Positions 1-14,200 of a DNA stretch of 60,451 bases are shown in pieces. Position numbers and translations under genes: made by a program. The stretch is taken from contig NW_027122948.1 of assembly GCF_023973825.1 (NCBI RefSeq), positions 1-60,451 on the forward strand, in the 5' to 3' direction. Positions within the stretch are counted from its first letter, which is position 1. Each line of letters starts with the position of its first letter. A model generated the notes under the pieces. The model had not been told where the DNA came from. It saw nothing but the letters and a program-made list of their open reading frames with translations, and searched no databases. The DNA comes from Plasmodium brasilianum (lineage: Eukaryota > Apicomplexa > Aconoidasida > Haemosporida > Plasmodiidae).

Positions 1-147
1 CCCTAAACCCTAAACCCTGAACCCTAAACCCTAAACCCTGAACCCTAAACCCTAAACCCTGAACCCTGAAACCCTAAACCCTGAACCCTGAACCCTAAAC
101 CCTGAACCCTGAACCCTGAACCCTGAACCCTAAACCTAAACCCTTAA
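1..147. repeat. Telomere repeat array (CCCTRAA)
   Basis: Twenty-one consecutive units of CCCTAAA or CCCTGAA fill this stretch, matching the Plasmodium telomere consensus GGGTTYA on the opposite strand. Because the C-rich strand runs 5' to 3' from base 1, this is the left end of a chromosome. The outer nine units repeat the order AAA, AAA, GAA three times; inner units are mostly CCCTGAA. One 8-base unit (64-71), one 6-base unit (135-140) and a final CCCTTAA mark degeneration at the inner edge. Confidence 0.97.
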
Positions 148-1632
148 CCATCAGGGAATCAAATTTATTAAATTTAATTAAATCATTACAAATTTTTCTA
201 AAAACTTTTACGTTGTAAATATTATACACTACACTTATTCAATTAAATATTGTAAAAAAAACATAGAATGATTTTTTAAATAGATATTATAAAAAAATTT
301 TCCAACAAATAAGAACAATGTTAACTATTATTAATTATCTACATATAAAAAGAATTCATCTTTTTTTACTTTTTTTTTATTTTAATTATGAGCGTTATAA
401 ATATGAAAAGGTTATTAATGATCAATAAAAACTATATAATAATTGTGTGTTCTTAAAATAATATTAGTTCTCTCATAAATATACTTATAGACATAAAGAA
501 TAGAAAATATATATAAACAAATTCGTACACATTATTATATTGTAATAATAAATATATATTTATTTTTATTTCCTTTAATGATTATTTAACTTTTTACAGA
601 TATATATAACATATTTCTAGAAAGTTACTATTATGAAAAAGAAAAACAAAAAATTTCAATATATTATAAGCGGATATATTTTTACATTTCATACATTATA
701 TTAACTTATTATAATGTAATTTTTACATATACATAGGCAATGAGAGAATTTTTTTTTATAAATTTTCAATATAATATGTATTTAAGTAATTTTTAAAAAA
801 TTGAAATAATTTCACAATTAATTACAATAAAAGTATTATGAAAGTTTGTTATTTCATTCAAATTGAAATATCTTGTATGATCATCTTATTATATCATTTT
901 AATTAATCCATATTTAAAAAAAATACTATATTATATATTTATACCTTGATATTTACATCATGCAAAGAAGACTACATATCTGATAAAAACAAAAAATTTA
1001 CAATAAATATCTTTTATAAGAAATTTCAAATAAAAGTTGCTTTAAAAAATAAAGTTTATGTTCTTTACTAAGCTAAAAAAAATATATATTTTATTGTTCT
1101 TGTGACAGAATAGATTACTCCCTTTCATTATATGCACAACAAGGAACATTTATTATTAAATTAGAACTAATAGGTTATTTTTCTAATTACTTAAACAAAT
1201 AGTAATTTTCTTCTAAGAAAAAAAAAAATAGTAAGCGTAGTTTATATTAGTTTAAATAAAAATAAACAAAAATACTCTATTAAAATTATGTTAATTCTAC
1301 TGTTATGTATGCTTTCTAAAGCACAAATATATACTTTTCATAGAATTCTATTTTAAAACACAAATATATGTATTATACAGTAATATATAATTACACAATA
1401 TAATAATTTAAAACACAAGTTATAAAAACTCAAAACTTTTAAATTCATAAAAAAACTAAGAACATAAATTTCTATTTTTTTGGAGTTATAAAATGCACTA
1501 ATATGTAATTGCTTCCATAAATTTTCAGCAATTAACTATATGTTTATTATACACATAACTAATGACATTGTAAATATTACATCATATTAAAATATATGTT
1601 ACCTTAAAAAAATAAATTCCTTATTATTCATT
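148..1632. other. Telomere-adjacent AT-rich DNA, no gene seen
   Basis: No open frame of useful length, no tandem repeat array and no RNA gene is visible between the telomere and the first gene. The sequence is AT-rich with short A and T runs. It includes the 3' flank of the minus-strand gene that ends at 1633. Confidence 0.6.
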
Positions 1633-2567
1633 TCACTTTTTACTGAACTTAATTTTTTCATATTTTTTAGCTTTTTTATGGTAATAAAAAACGTACGATA
1701 TAAGTGTAACACCTAATATTAAAAAAGGTATAACATATAATACAATATTAAATAATGGTCCTAATACACTTTTAGATGTATCTGCAGCAGTCAATAACCA
1801 ACTAAAATATGGCTTCAAAGTTTCCTCGTAGGGACTTAAAATCGATTTCAATCCTGATAATTCCAAAAATCCATTTACATTAGATAAACGCAGAGATATA
1901 TCTACTATGAGTAGACTAAATAATAAAAAAAACAATAATAAAGGTGATCCTAATCGTAATGAGAATTTTTTACGCATTATTTTTTTGTAAGTCTTATCAC
2001 TAATATTCTTGTTCCTTTTAAGAAAATCTACAAAATCCAGTTCTTTGAATATTTTTTTTTCAAGATGACTGTATTTTTTTGTCACAAATTTAGAATATTT
2101 ATTGTTCATATCTTGTTTGTGTCCATCATAATTATTTAATGAACCTCTATATAATTCTTTTTTTTTTTCTGTGCACTCCTTTTCAGTATTAGATATATCC
2201 TTTTTTTTGTCCATTCCATTATTTGATATATCATCTCTTAACATTACAACTTTTGAATCCTTATCCTTTTTATATTTTGCTAGTAATCGATATATTCTGT
2301 CGTCTAATTTTATAGCAAGCGTGTACTTTTTGCCTAGGTATTTGTTAGACGTAATCTAAAAATCCAAAATAAATAATAGTTATTTAATGAATAAATAATA
2401 TAATGATGAAAACAGTATTCATAAAAATATAAAATGAAAAATATAAATAACAAAAATATTCTTAAATAATTTTATCATACCACATGATTACTTAGATGCG
2501 GTATCCACGTTAAGAAGATAAGTACAACAATTTTAATAAATGAGAAAATCATAATGCTTTTTTTCAT
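1633..2567 (-). CDS. fam-l/fam-m family exported protein, type A
   Basis: Two exons: 2567-2481 (29 codons, starting MKKSIMIFSF) and 2355-1633, with a 125 bp intron (donor GTATGATA, acceptor TAG) joined in phase 0. The predicted protein is 269 aa. Exon 1 encodes a short hydrophobic signal-like segment. An R-x-L motif, RLLAK at residues 52-56, resembles a PEXEL export signal but has lysine where D/E/Q is usual. A Lys/Asn-rich stretch and the type A block (KKYSHLEKKIFKELD, about residues 123-137) follow, then two membrane segments near 166-186 and 231-252 and a basic tail ending KYEKIKFSKK. This layout is that of the P. malariae fam-l/fam-m proteins, which are thought to be exported to the red cell; the function is not known. 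It is transcribed towards the telomere and is the gene nearest to it. The l versus m label is uncertain. Confidence 0.9.
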
Positions 2568-5500
2568 GTTCTGTTCTTTAAATATTTTAAAATATTTAGT
2601 AAAAATATATAAATAGTTATACTATAACCTCTTAAAGGCAAAGGACATTATATTAGTTATTTAATTCCAATTTTTTTTTCTTTTTTGTATCTACTTAATA
2701 AAATTTATATAAATATAGAGTATTTTATAACATCGATATACAAAAATAATATTAAAAAGGTATTATAAATATTTTAACTTTATAGTGCTTATTAAAAAAA
2801 AATAACTTTCATCTAAATAAAATAATTTTAATTTATATAAAAATATTCAAAATATATATTTTAATGATTTAGCAGAGTAGTTTAACTAAATGATTTTTAT
2901 TATTAATTTCATTCAGAATATATTATGAAAAAAATAATATTTCCATATTATAAGGAAATACGGAATTTATATACCATATAGATCGTATAGTATACATATA
3001 AAATACATTATTTCATACCCTAAAACCAATAAGTAATGTTATGAATATCTTGTCATTAAAAATTATAATTTTATTAACATGATGTTTTTAAAGAAATTAT
3101 TTGTAAAAAAATATTAATTATAACAACACAAAAACAGTAATAATAAATAAGGATAACTATATTTTACATAATATTTTGTAAAATGTTAATATATCAGCAT
3201 AATAAATTTATGCATAAAGGAAGTACGATCTTTTATATTATAGTCCTTGCTTATAGAATCGAGAATATATGGAAATACCTAATTTCTGAAAAAATATATA
3301 AAGTTAAATAAGTTCTAATTTTCCTGTTTTTTCGAAAAGTTTTGAAAGTTATAGATTTAATTAAAATAAATATAAATCATTATTTCTAAGTGAAAAGTAT
3401 TTATATCTAACTACTTAATTATTTTTAATTAATTGTAAACATTTAGAAGGAATATTAATATAATCGAAAAAAAAAAAAAAAGAAGAAAGAAAGGAGATTA
3501 AAGATATAATAAGCATTGACATAGTACAAATAATTTGATTAATTTGGAAATATATATGAAATAAATTTACAAATAATATACAGAATAAAAATGATTTGTA
3601 ACGAATCATTAAGTACAACAGTATAATTTACTAAAAAGTATGGTATAATAATTTTTCTATGTATGATTTTCAAATAAATTTATTATTTTGTTTTTATTCA
3701 TTTAAAAATACTCAATGCTTGTAATGTATTTTAACGGTAAATCATAATAAATCTTTATAAATATATAAAAAATAACATTTTATTAAAAATACTTTTAACG
3801 GAAGAAACATATTTTTTCCAAATAATTTATTTTTTTAAAAGATAAAGTGAGGATTATATTTATAAAAATATCATAATCGTAAAAATTTATTGTAATAATC
3901 TTATATATAATTTTATATTGTTCTTATTAAAAAGTCTTAGCCTGCAAGTTAATAAGTTGAAAATTGAAATAGAAAAAAAATTTCCTAAATTTAAAACGCC
4001 ATTTTTAAATTATAAAAATTAAAGTTATTATATATTTATTCCTTTAATGTATATATTATTATAGTAACAACACTTAATAATTCTTTTATTTAGTCTCTTT
4101 TAGGTTTTTCTCAAATTTTATTGTCCCATTTTTTTAATTTTATTTAATGTTTCTTTATATAATATAATTTTACCGATTTTAAAAATATGTAATAATCCAT
4201 GTCTATATATTATAAAATAATTTTCGAAAAATAAGGATACCACATAATTATATCCTTCCAAGCAATTATTTAAAAATACGATTTTCTTTTCTAGAAATAC
4301 TGGTGATTTTTAAACTTTTTTTTGGGTCTTCTTGGAAAATATATCATTATTTTTCACAATTATTTATACCTCTCTTAAGTTAGAAAATAATGAATTAATA
4401 GTTTAATTTCCTTGTAAAATATTAATTTTCCTCCTTATTTAGTTTATATATCATGGATAAATTGCTCGGTTATATATATATATTACTCAATAAAGTTAGT
4501 GTAATTTTCGTATTATGTATTTTTTACATTTAATAAATAATATAATTAATATTTAATGCATACAAATTAAATAAGTTAAATATATAATAACATGAAATTT
4601 AATTATATTATTTACATTCCTGTGCAAGATATATAATACAATGTCTACAAAAAACATGATATCTTTTTTGAATGTTCAATAATTATAGAAGTTAATCCAC
4701 GGTTTATAAGATTTCATCATAATTCACAAAGAGTAGCTTATATTTTTTCTTTTATACAAAATAAAAATATTTGAAATGTTTACTATTTTATAATTTTACA
4801 TAATAATTATATGTTCTACTGGGTCTAAAAAAATTTTATACTAAAAATAATAAATACACTCTTAACATACAACCTAAAAATATGAACGTTTATATAGTAA
4901 TTATATAAATGGATGTGTGATACAGAAAATATCTAATATTTTTATTTAAGTACAAAATTTTATAAATTAGTGAAGAATTCATAAGAATTATATTATTAAG
5001 TGCATAATTGGATCATTCTTAAAATTTCTTATTATATTAAGTGAATCTATTCAACTATAATGAATCTCGATTATTATAAATTATTCACTAGAACAGTTAA
5101 ACACGCAAGCATAATCATCTTCTACTACTACATTTTAATAATTTATCTTATAATGTCCAATGGTTATATTATCATTTAATTCATTACTTTTCATATATTT
5201 TCTTTTTTATAGCACTATAAGTTATTCTAGCTATAAAAGAGAATACCATTCCACTACCCCTGTAATCTATGAAGACAGGAAATTTTTGGAGAAATAGTGT
5301 TTTAATTATATATACATATAATTTATATTAATACTAGTTTATTTGGATTCTGTTAATGTCTTCAATAAGAAAAAATAAAAATATGTATATGGACAATATG
5401 TTCCCATAATGATAAATGGATCTGAAATAGATCAAACATATTTGGCCGGTAGTTCGTATCATAAAAAATACATTCTACAAAATTTAATTTATATATGTTC

Positions 5501-8500
5501 AGCAATATGTATATTTGTACATATAATATAAAATTTTGAACAACTTAACTGAAATGCATACTGAAAATAAAAAATGGGTTATAACAATTTATTTTAATAA
5601 TAATACTACATATGCAATAGTAAATAAGTATGAATCTCATACAACTATAAAAGATTCATATATAAAGATATATGTGAAAAGTTTAACAAGGTAAAAACAA
5701 AAAAAAAAGTGTATGAAATTAAAAGACAAATATATAAGAAAAATTAGAAGTAATAAAGACACATAAATATAAAAAAGAAATAATTTTGATTAGATAACAA
5801 AAATGCAAATTACTCTTTAATATTAACATACTTAGGATACATGATATTTCTAATATGAAATCCATCCATACAATATATGTAAAGGAAATGTAGCAAAAAG
5901 TACAAATCGATAATTCATTAAACATAACATAATTAATAAACGCAATATATAAAGAGAATATTAATTAAAATTAAATAAAAATTCTTAATATTAACAGTAT
6001 GTTAAATATTAATTTTGGATTAATACACAAATAATAATTTTTATAGTATGATTATTAAATTATAAATAATGTTATATATTAGTGACCTCAATTATTGTAT
6101 GATGAATACTATAACAATAGAATTTTATAAAGAATAACTAATACGTAGAACGATCTTATTTATTCTTATAAGATGAAATGGTACCGGTTAAATAATAAAA
6201 ATAATAGTACGTATTATATATTATCATAATATTCATAAATATAATTTTATCACTTTAATCGTGAAAATATATATTAAAATATATTCTCTTAATAATATGA
6301 TACGACTATGTACATATCTGTGTAAATAAAAGAATATTAGTAAAATTAAGACATTATTATCATCAAAGTGAAATTTTTTATTTTGTATTTTAGATACATT
6401 ATTATTTAAAACTTTTTACACTATAAAATTATGTTAATAATTAAGAATTCTAGTTCGATAAGATGAAATACAAATTTAAATACTTAAGTGTCTCTTTATT
6501 ATTTTATATACCACAGTTTTTTTGTTCTGTTGTTGTACATATTAATTAATAAAAAATTATAATATGTTATTTAAACAAATGCATCGATGTAAATGTATTT
6601 ACTTCTACACATTTTTCTAACTTCATGCTGAAATAATTTTTATGCATATAGCATTATTACTAGCTTATATTATGTTAATGATTTACATAAAAACATATCT
6701 ATTTTTAAGTTAAGCATTATCTTTTAAATAAAAGTCTAAATATAATATTCATAATAAAATGAAATAAAACTTATTAATTCATATGAATTTATATTAAGCT
6801 TGTATTATATTTAAATAAATTTAATGTATAAATTGTAGTATTATAAAAAAATTCTGATGATATATTAAAAAAAAATAATAATAAAAAATACATTAACAAA
6901 GAAAAAAAAAATATATCAGTAAATTTATAAAATAATAAAAAAAGAAAAGAAATATTTTTAATAATAATCCTAAAACTAAATTTATTTAGTTTTTATTCAA
7001 ATGATATCAAATATTTCAGATAATCATATGTTTTTTACTCGTTACCACATATTAATGGACAAAAATATATTCATGATATATATTATATTTACATATATTT
7101 ATACGATATATTCAAAAACATAAATATAAATACAATATACTTTAAAACATGATAAATTAATTTTATTTGTAATCTATTGTACATTGTTATTAAGTAGTAT
7201 ATTTAAAAAAAAATAAATAAATATTATATAAGAGACTAAAATAAAAAAATCAGAACGAACAAATATATTTTACATGAATAAATTAAAGAATAAAGATACA
7301 TTATGATAAAACTCTTTAAAATAACATATTTATTAAATATAACCATAACAACGTAATTTTATACGTGAAATAATTAATTACAAATATTTATTATTAATAT
7401 ATATATTTTTTTAATTTTCTAACCATTCACTACTTCGTATGTATATATTTCAAAAGTAATATTAAAATAAGAAATAATATATATAATTTACACTATAATA
7501 ACCTTTTTCCTTGTTTATGAGTTTAACTTGTTCTTTAATTACATTTCATATTTTACGTCTTAAGCAGTATTTTAAATAACCCAAGATCTTTTTTATTTTG
7601 TACGCTAAATAAATATTTATCATTATAAAAAAGTTATTTTACTTTAGTTATATATATAAACAAACAAAAAAAGATGTAATATATTTTTAATTTACTTATT
7701 ATAATATATCTATCAATTATTACAGAAAAACAATTACAAAGATTTAATATTCTTTGTTTTGTCTAATATAAAATATTATTCTTTTTAGGTTCAGTTACTA
7801 TCTTATTATTCCTTATTTAGGAACAATAATTTATTTTATATTTTTTTAAACTATATTGCATAAATGATTTTACTATAATTGTTTTTTAATATATTTTTAT
7901 ATTTTAAATAAGTATGCAAATCTTTTTATAATTATTTAATACTATAAATATACCTCTAATTAATTAAGCGCTCGTCAAAATGAATCAGCTAATATAAAAG
8001 TTCTAATAGGTACATACAATAAAGTAAATATAAAAAAAATTAACAAAATAATAATAGCAATATAATGGCCTATATCAACAATAAATAAAAAAAAAATAAG
8101 GACATACTATCATTATTAATAATGTTCTGGTTTATATATTATTTATTTTAATTAAAACCTTAGAGCAAAAGGAATTATTTATATTATTATAAGTAATAAT
8201 AGCTATATATATATGTATATATGTGTTTCTAATAACAGAAATAAGGAAACGGTAATTAATGTTATTTTTACGGAATAAATTTTATATTACATGTTGATGT
8301 AACTTATATATGTTGTTTTGTGGTTAATATTGTAACTTTTTCCTTATATAAGGAATATTATTTTTACATAATCATATATACATAATTCTGAATTAATATT
8401 AAAATATGTTTAGGATGCATCTCCATTAGTAATATATTTACTTAAGGTAAATGAAGTTATGAAGCACCTAAAATAAATACTAATGTATTCTATTATTTTA

Positions 8501-8661
8501 TAGTTCATATATAAATTCTTATGTAAATTATAATTTTATAATTTATTTTTATTGAGAAATATAAATTTAAAATAACGATGTTGATAAATAAAATATATAA
8601 ATTCATATTTTTCCTTCAGAGTATTATTTATCATACGCTAGAGTATTAATGTAAATCCATC
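2568..8661. other. Long AT-rich intergenic region
   Basis: About 6 kb with no intact gene. It holds the 5' region of the minus-strand gene starting at 2567 and, at the other end, the 5' region of the STP1 gene. Around 5200-5560 the plus strand has two short stretches with a more protein-like residue mix but no start, splice structure or family match. Short minus-strand open frames near 3.4-3.6 kb and 5.7-5.9 kb encode only Ile/Phe/Tyr-rich chains and look like chance. Confidence 0.5.
2830..3000 (-). promoter_or_regulatory. Shared 5' block of fam-l/m genes (copy 1)
   Basis: A diverged copy of a block found upstream of all six intact fam-l/m genes. The near element at about 2830-2858 (TTTATATAAAAATATTCAA) lies 263-291 bp upstream of the start codon, and a looser ATATAGAT-containing element lies near 2977-2990. 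This is the least conserved copy. It may be a promoter or simply co-duplicated flank. Confidence 0.35.
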
Positions 8662-11222
8662 ATGGATAATTGTTTTTCTTCGGTAATAATTTTTTATTTT
8701 TTAATATTAATGAATTATTTATTTATACTAAAACAACTGTTAACATAAATAACATAAAAATTAATTCTTGAATAATTGTTTTGAATCTAGAAATTGAATG
8801 TTCTAGGTTCTGGATTTTTGACATACTATAATGATCTATATTTCAAAAGAATTATACAAAATATAAAAAGGAAAACTGCTAACGTAAATAAGAGTAACAA
8901 AGAAGCATTTAGAAATGTATGTCGAGATTTGAGTAAATATCTAATGAATAATAAGTCTCCCCCACCACATTATATTAGTTTTAAGGATAAATGGGAAGGA
9001 GCATTAAAAAAGTGGGTACAATCTTACTATGAAAAGATTAATATACATAAAGAATGTCCTGTTGTTCTGGAAGAAAATGATATGAAAATTTTAGAATTAA
9101 AATATGATGAAGAAGATTTTTGTGAAAAAAGAAATATATATCTTAATGAAATAAGACAGTTAAAACCTGGAACCATAAAGACGTGTAATGAGGAGTATTT
9201 AAAGAAATGTAACGAATATAACAATTGGATTAATGGGAGAAATATTTATTTTCAGGAAAAAGTAAGCCTCATTAAAGGTTGTTACAGAAAAGAACGAATT
9301 ATGGGCAAAAAAGGAAAAAAACAAGAATCATTATGCAACATACTCGAAGAAGAAACCTTTAGAACATCATTAGATTGCTTACTCATTGATCAAAATCCAA
9401 CTTGCAAAAACTTACAAGAAAAAAAAAAGGAAGTTTTACAAGAAGAAGATCAAAAAACAGCTGAAAAGCCATCTAAAACTGAAGCTCCAACGGAACAAAC
9501 CCTTCAAACATTACAAAGTGGAGAAACTAATAATTCACAGATATCTCTATCCCCAGAGACGTTATCTCATCAGCATCGACCTCAAACTCAAGATCAGTCG
9601 GAAACTGAAGCTCCAAATCCTCAAGTTAAAAGTAAAGAATCTGAAGCTATACAAACTACTCAAGATAAAATATCAGATTCACAAATAAATGATACTGATG
9701 ATGACGCAGTATTAACAGGCCCTAATTCACCAACAATTTCAGATTCTTCTATATCACGAGAAACTCAGTCTCCTAAAAGTCATGCATTAAAAGCTGAATT
9801 CTCAATTCCTTCAGCAGGTTTAGCTAATTCTGCTGAAACCCCTAAATTTTCAGGTACCATCAATTCTGCTTATTTATCTATTCTTGAAATGACAGAATTA
9901 AATATATGTTTATAATTATTTCAGGTCCATTATGGAGTTCGTCTAACGCATACACATCATCTATTTTAATCAGCTTTATAGTTATTTTTCTATTTTCTTT
10001 TTTTATTAAAGTAAAATAACACTTATGTAATAAAATTATGATAATCATTTTATTATCGTAATAACGTGTTTTAAAAATCCATTTCTTTCTACTGTAGTAT
10101 GCTTTAATAGGGTTGTTTAAAAAAAAAAATAAGATAAAAAGAAGACCTGTGAAATTTCTGAGAATATTATATCCTTTACTTTCTTGGAAAAAAAGTGAGT
10201 TCTTAGCACATGATCATTTAGAAAACACATTATATGATAACGAAGAAACTATAAAAAGAATAAAAATAAAAGATCATAACATGAATTATAATGTAAATGC
10301 AACGACTCCAAGAAAGGATACATACAAAACTATTATAGAAGTACATATGGAAGTACTCGAAAAATACAGAAATGAAGAATGGGAACACAAAAAAGAAGAA
10401 TTTTTAAAAATATTTCTAGAATTGTTCACAGAAGAGGAATATACAACATATCCTAATATAACTAATGACGAATTAATAAAGGAAGATACTAAAAGTATTA
10501 ATGACATTGAAAAACAAAAAATTCTATGGAATAAATGGATAGAAAAACATCAAAATCTTGCTGACAAATTGAAAAAGGAACATTGGTTTAATAATTTAAA
10601 AAATGATTGGAAAAGAGAACTAGATAACTTAAAAAAAAGAGAAGAATTAAAAAATGATCCTGATGAAATTCAAAATATTCCATTTTCACAAAGAGAAAAA
10701 GATATATGGAGACAGTGGATATCGGAGAAGTGTATAATTATTAAGCAATATATTAAACAGGACTTATTTAACTATTTGACTGATGAACTCCAGATTATAC
10801 CAGATGAACTTGATAATGAAAAAATTAAAGATTCTTTGCTATTAATTAATATAGGAGAATTATCGAACAAAGAAGACTGCCAAGAATTATATAAATATAT
10901 AAAAAAAAAATTATTAACAAAACTGTGTATCCTCGTTCTTATGTCAGTATTAGAAGAATGCAAAAAAGAGCAGGACATTGAAAATAATGAATCACATTTG
11001 GATAATTACATAATTAAATCTAAGGAAAAAGAAAATTCAGATAGTAAAAAAGAATTTATAGAAAACTTAAGTGACTTTAACCGAAATTTTTTGGGAAATA
11101 TGGAAAATCCTGATTATACAACAAACGATAGCTTTAGGAAAGAAATAGAAAATTGGATAATAGAAGATAATACAAATGCAAATTCTATGGAAAAGGAGAA
11201 TACTGCAGATAAATACTACTGA
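8662..11222 (+). CDS. STP1: STP1 (surfin-like) protein, four exons
   Basis: Exons: 8662-8682 (MDNCFSS), 8791-9853, 9925-10010 and 10098-11222, with introns of 108, 71 and 87 bp, all GT-AG and in frame. The predicted protein is 764 aa. Residues 8 to about 220 form the Cys-containing N-terminal domain typical of STP1 (CPVVLEENDMKILELKYDEE region). Residues 220-360 are a Thr/Ser/Pro/Gln/Glu-rich spacer. Exon 3 encodes the membrane segment (about 372-390). Exon 4 opens with the conserved FKKKNKIKRRPVKFLRILYP stretch and carries tryptophan-spaced repeats (ILWNKWIEKHQ, about 533-543; DIWRQWISEK, about 593-602) and a KKLLTKLCILVLM block (about 660-672). STP1 proteins of P. malariae and P. ovale are subtelomeric relatives of surfins, presumed to sit at the infected-cell membrane with this tail inside. 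The spacer looks short for the family. No lesion is seen. It is the only complete large gene here and faces away from the telomere. Confidence 0.93.
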
Positions 11223-14200
11223 ATTATGTAAAAATACATTTTAAAAATTTATAATATACATTCTTAATATATAAGGATAATAATTCTACGTAAGCATGTA
11301 GCCTATATGAATCTTATTTCATAAATTTTATGAAGCACTACGGAAGCAATGAAAAGAATAATTTGAAAAAATATATAATAACAGTAAGAAAAGAAAAATA
11401 AAATAGGAAAATTGAATTGAATATGTATAAAATATATTTCAATTATATATACTATTTTTTATTTCTTTAAGAGTATTAAACAGAACTTTATATTAATACT
11501 TGATTCAATATAAGTAGCAAGATATATATACATATATAAAAAACAAAAAAATTATTGTGATGTATTCAAAAAATACTAAACTTGTAGGAAAAAATTAATA
11601 TATCAAAAAATAAAAAAAGGCAAAAACATTAATATTGTAATACTTTTTTTTAATTTATATATCAGAATTACTTATAATTTTAGAATTCTATGTTATTTCA
11701 TTATTTCTATATATATGGTTATTTGCATATTTATAAAGATGCTTATTTGTATTCTTTAAAAAATTTTTATCAATTAATCGTTTAAGGATTTAATTAATAT
11801 AAAAAAACATTTAATAAAAAAAAACAGAAATACGTTAAAAACACGAAAGCGTAGTAAAAACATATATATAATTTACATAATTTAATATATTATAAAAAAA
11901 CCATATGTTATATACATAATGAAATACTACTAGGTCATTATAATTTAATAGATAATCGCATTATAAACGTTTTCATTTATAGTAAGTTTGTAACCCTTTA
12001 TTTGTTATATATCAATATATTTTTTTCTAATTATATATATATTCTCACAAATAAAAAACCGTATTTAAATGTACTGTCCCTTCATAAAGAATTCAATTTT
12101 TTTATACAACAAATAGTGTAACTTAAATGAAAAAACTTTATACATATTTATAGATATTTATGATATTCAAGTACCTTTTTTGATTGTATAACTTTTATAA
12201 TTAAAAATTTAAAAAATCTTTGAACTAATTAAAATGCCTAAAACATGTTAATAATGAAATTATTCTGAATACATAGTTTTTTATATAAACTTGTAATTTA
12301 TATTCGCTTTTAAAAAAAATGTAAACAATTAAATAAAAAATATTCCTATATTTTTTTTTACTTTAATATCTACATTATTATTTATTGATATTTTTATAAA
12401 ATAAAAGATATAAAAGTTAAATATAAAAAAAATGTATAAATTAAACAGTACTAAATGAATTTCAGCGCTTTTCTAAAACCAGAAAGATATGAAAGAAAAT
12501 ATAAGTATTTTATAGTAAATTTAAAAAATATGATATATTTTTACATTTTAAAAAGAATTTGTTAATTTTGACTTTTATCTTTATATTTTTTTTTGATTTT
12601 TTGTGATTACGAAATAGTATATTTCTTTTTTCTACTTAGCTAATAAGATTATTGGTTATTATTTTTTAAATCATCTCTCTATATATTAATATTTATAAAA
12701 ATAACTAATACTAGATTTATCTGTAAAAATATAAAATTTATTTTATATATGTAACAATTTTTAACTGCTATCATATACCAAAAAAATAGGCAGATTACAA
12801 ATTATTATTTACTGTTTTATATTATGTAAATCCCATAATAATATCACTATATTTATGAATTTTACAATATCATTAATTCATACATAATATTAATAAATAA
12901 AATTGCTAAAAATATATTAATCTAAATTAATTATAATAATTACCATAGGTTAATACAATGCTAAATGAAATAGATATATGCGTCATTGTGATGTAATATC
13001 CCTATAATACATAAAACAAATATATTATTACATATTAATAACATGTTATTAGGAAAATAATTATTTTTAGATAATTATATTAGCATTGACTTCGTTCCAA
13101 CAATTTTAAATAAATTCAATAGAATTTATATTTTTTCTTTTTGTTTTACGAGAAGTAAATATATAGTTCTTTTAAAGTATATTCTTTTAATTTATATAAG
13201 ATTCATTCCATTAGATATTTTTATACTTTATCATAAAATATAAATATTACATGCATAATTTATTCATACAAATTATACATTACCAGAATAATAAATATTT
13301 ATGTTTGCTTTTATATTTTATTTTTTATATATGATATGGTACTTAATAAATTTGTTAATATAACTTTAGTCCTTTAAATCTATAGTGATTATACTAAAAA
13401 TATATTGAATATTAAAAATAATAATAGAATATTGGCATACATAAACCTAAAAATATAGTTATTAATTAATATTAATCTCATAACAACACAACTGTAATTC
13501 ATTGGAATCTATTCGGAATTTTGACAACAGAACTACTTTATTAAACGAAACGCATATATGAAAATTTAAAAAAGATATATTATTGTTATAAATACTAAAA
13601 TAAAATAACAGAGGATATCTTACGTAATATAAATTTAAGAAATATTTATTTTAACAATTATAATAATAACTTTTCTATATTAATTTTTACTTTGTTCATA
13701 AAGAAAAAGAAAAATCATTCTACGTAAGTACTAATAATAAAAACAATTTTTGTTTTTATGTAATTTTACATATTTTTTTAAATATATTTAATTATATGTT
13801 AAATATATTATTACAATTAAAATATAATAATATACGATTTATATATTTTACTAAATATAAAATCTTAAAATATTTTACAATAATATGATATATAAAAAAA
13901 CAAAATAATAATTTATTATTATTCTCTGAGATCCTTGAAATATACGTTTTTGTATAGTAGAACATATAAGACGTGGAATAGTCATAAATAAAATAGCAGT
14001 GAAATAATTGAAATTTATAAATATTATGATATTTTTTTAACAATTATTTTACTATTTTTGTAATGTAGAACAAAAGCCATAAATTTATTTTTTAATGGGG
14101 CTTGTTATATTTTGTCTTTAAATATAAATTTTAGTTGATATATTAATTTATATTTTTAATAAGTCACATGTATAAGTTAAATTCACTAATATATTTTACC

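Noticed and set aside
3415..3618. Minus-strand hydrophobic 67-codon frame
   Set aside because: Ile/Phe/Ser composition expected from AT-rich DNA; no flanking splice or family signal.
5719..5925. Minus-strand hydrophobic 68-codon frame
   Set aside because: Same as above; no motif and no matching neighbour.
9386..9688. 100-codon plus-strand frame inside the STP1 second exon
   Set aside because: Lys/Leu-rich shadow of the real frame, which has correct splice sites and family motifs.
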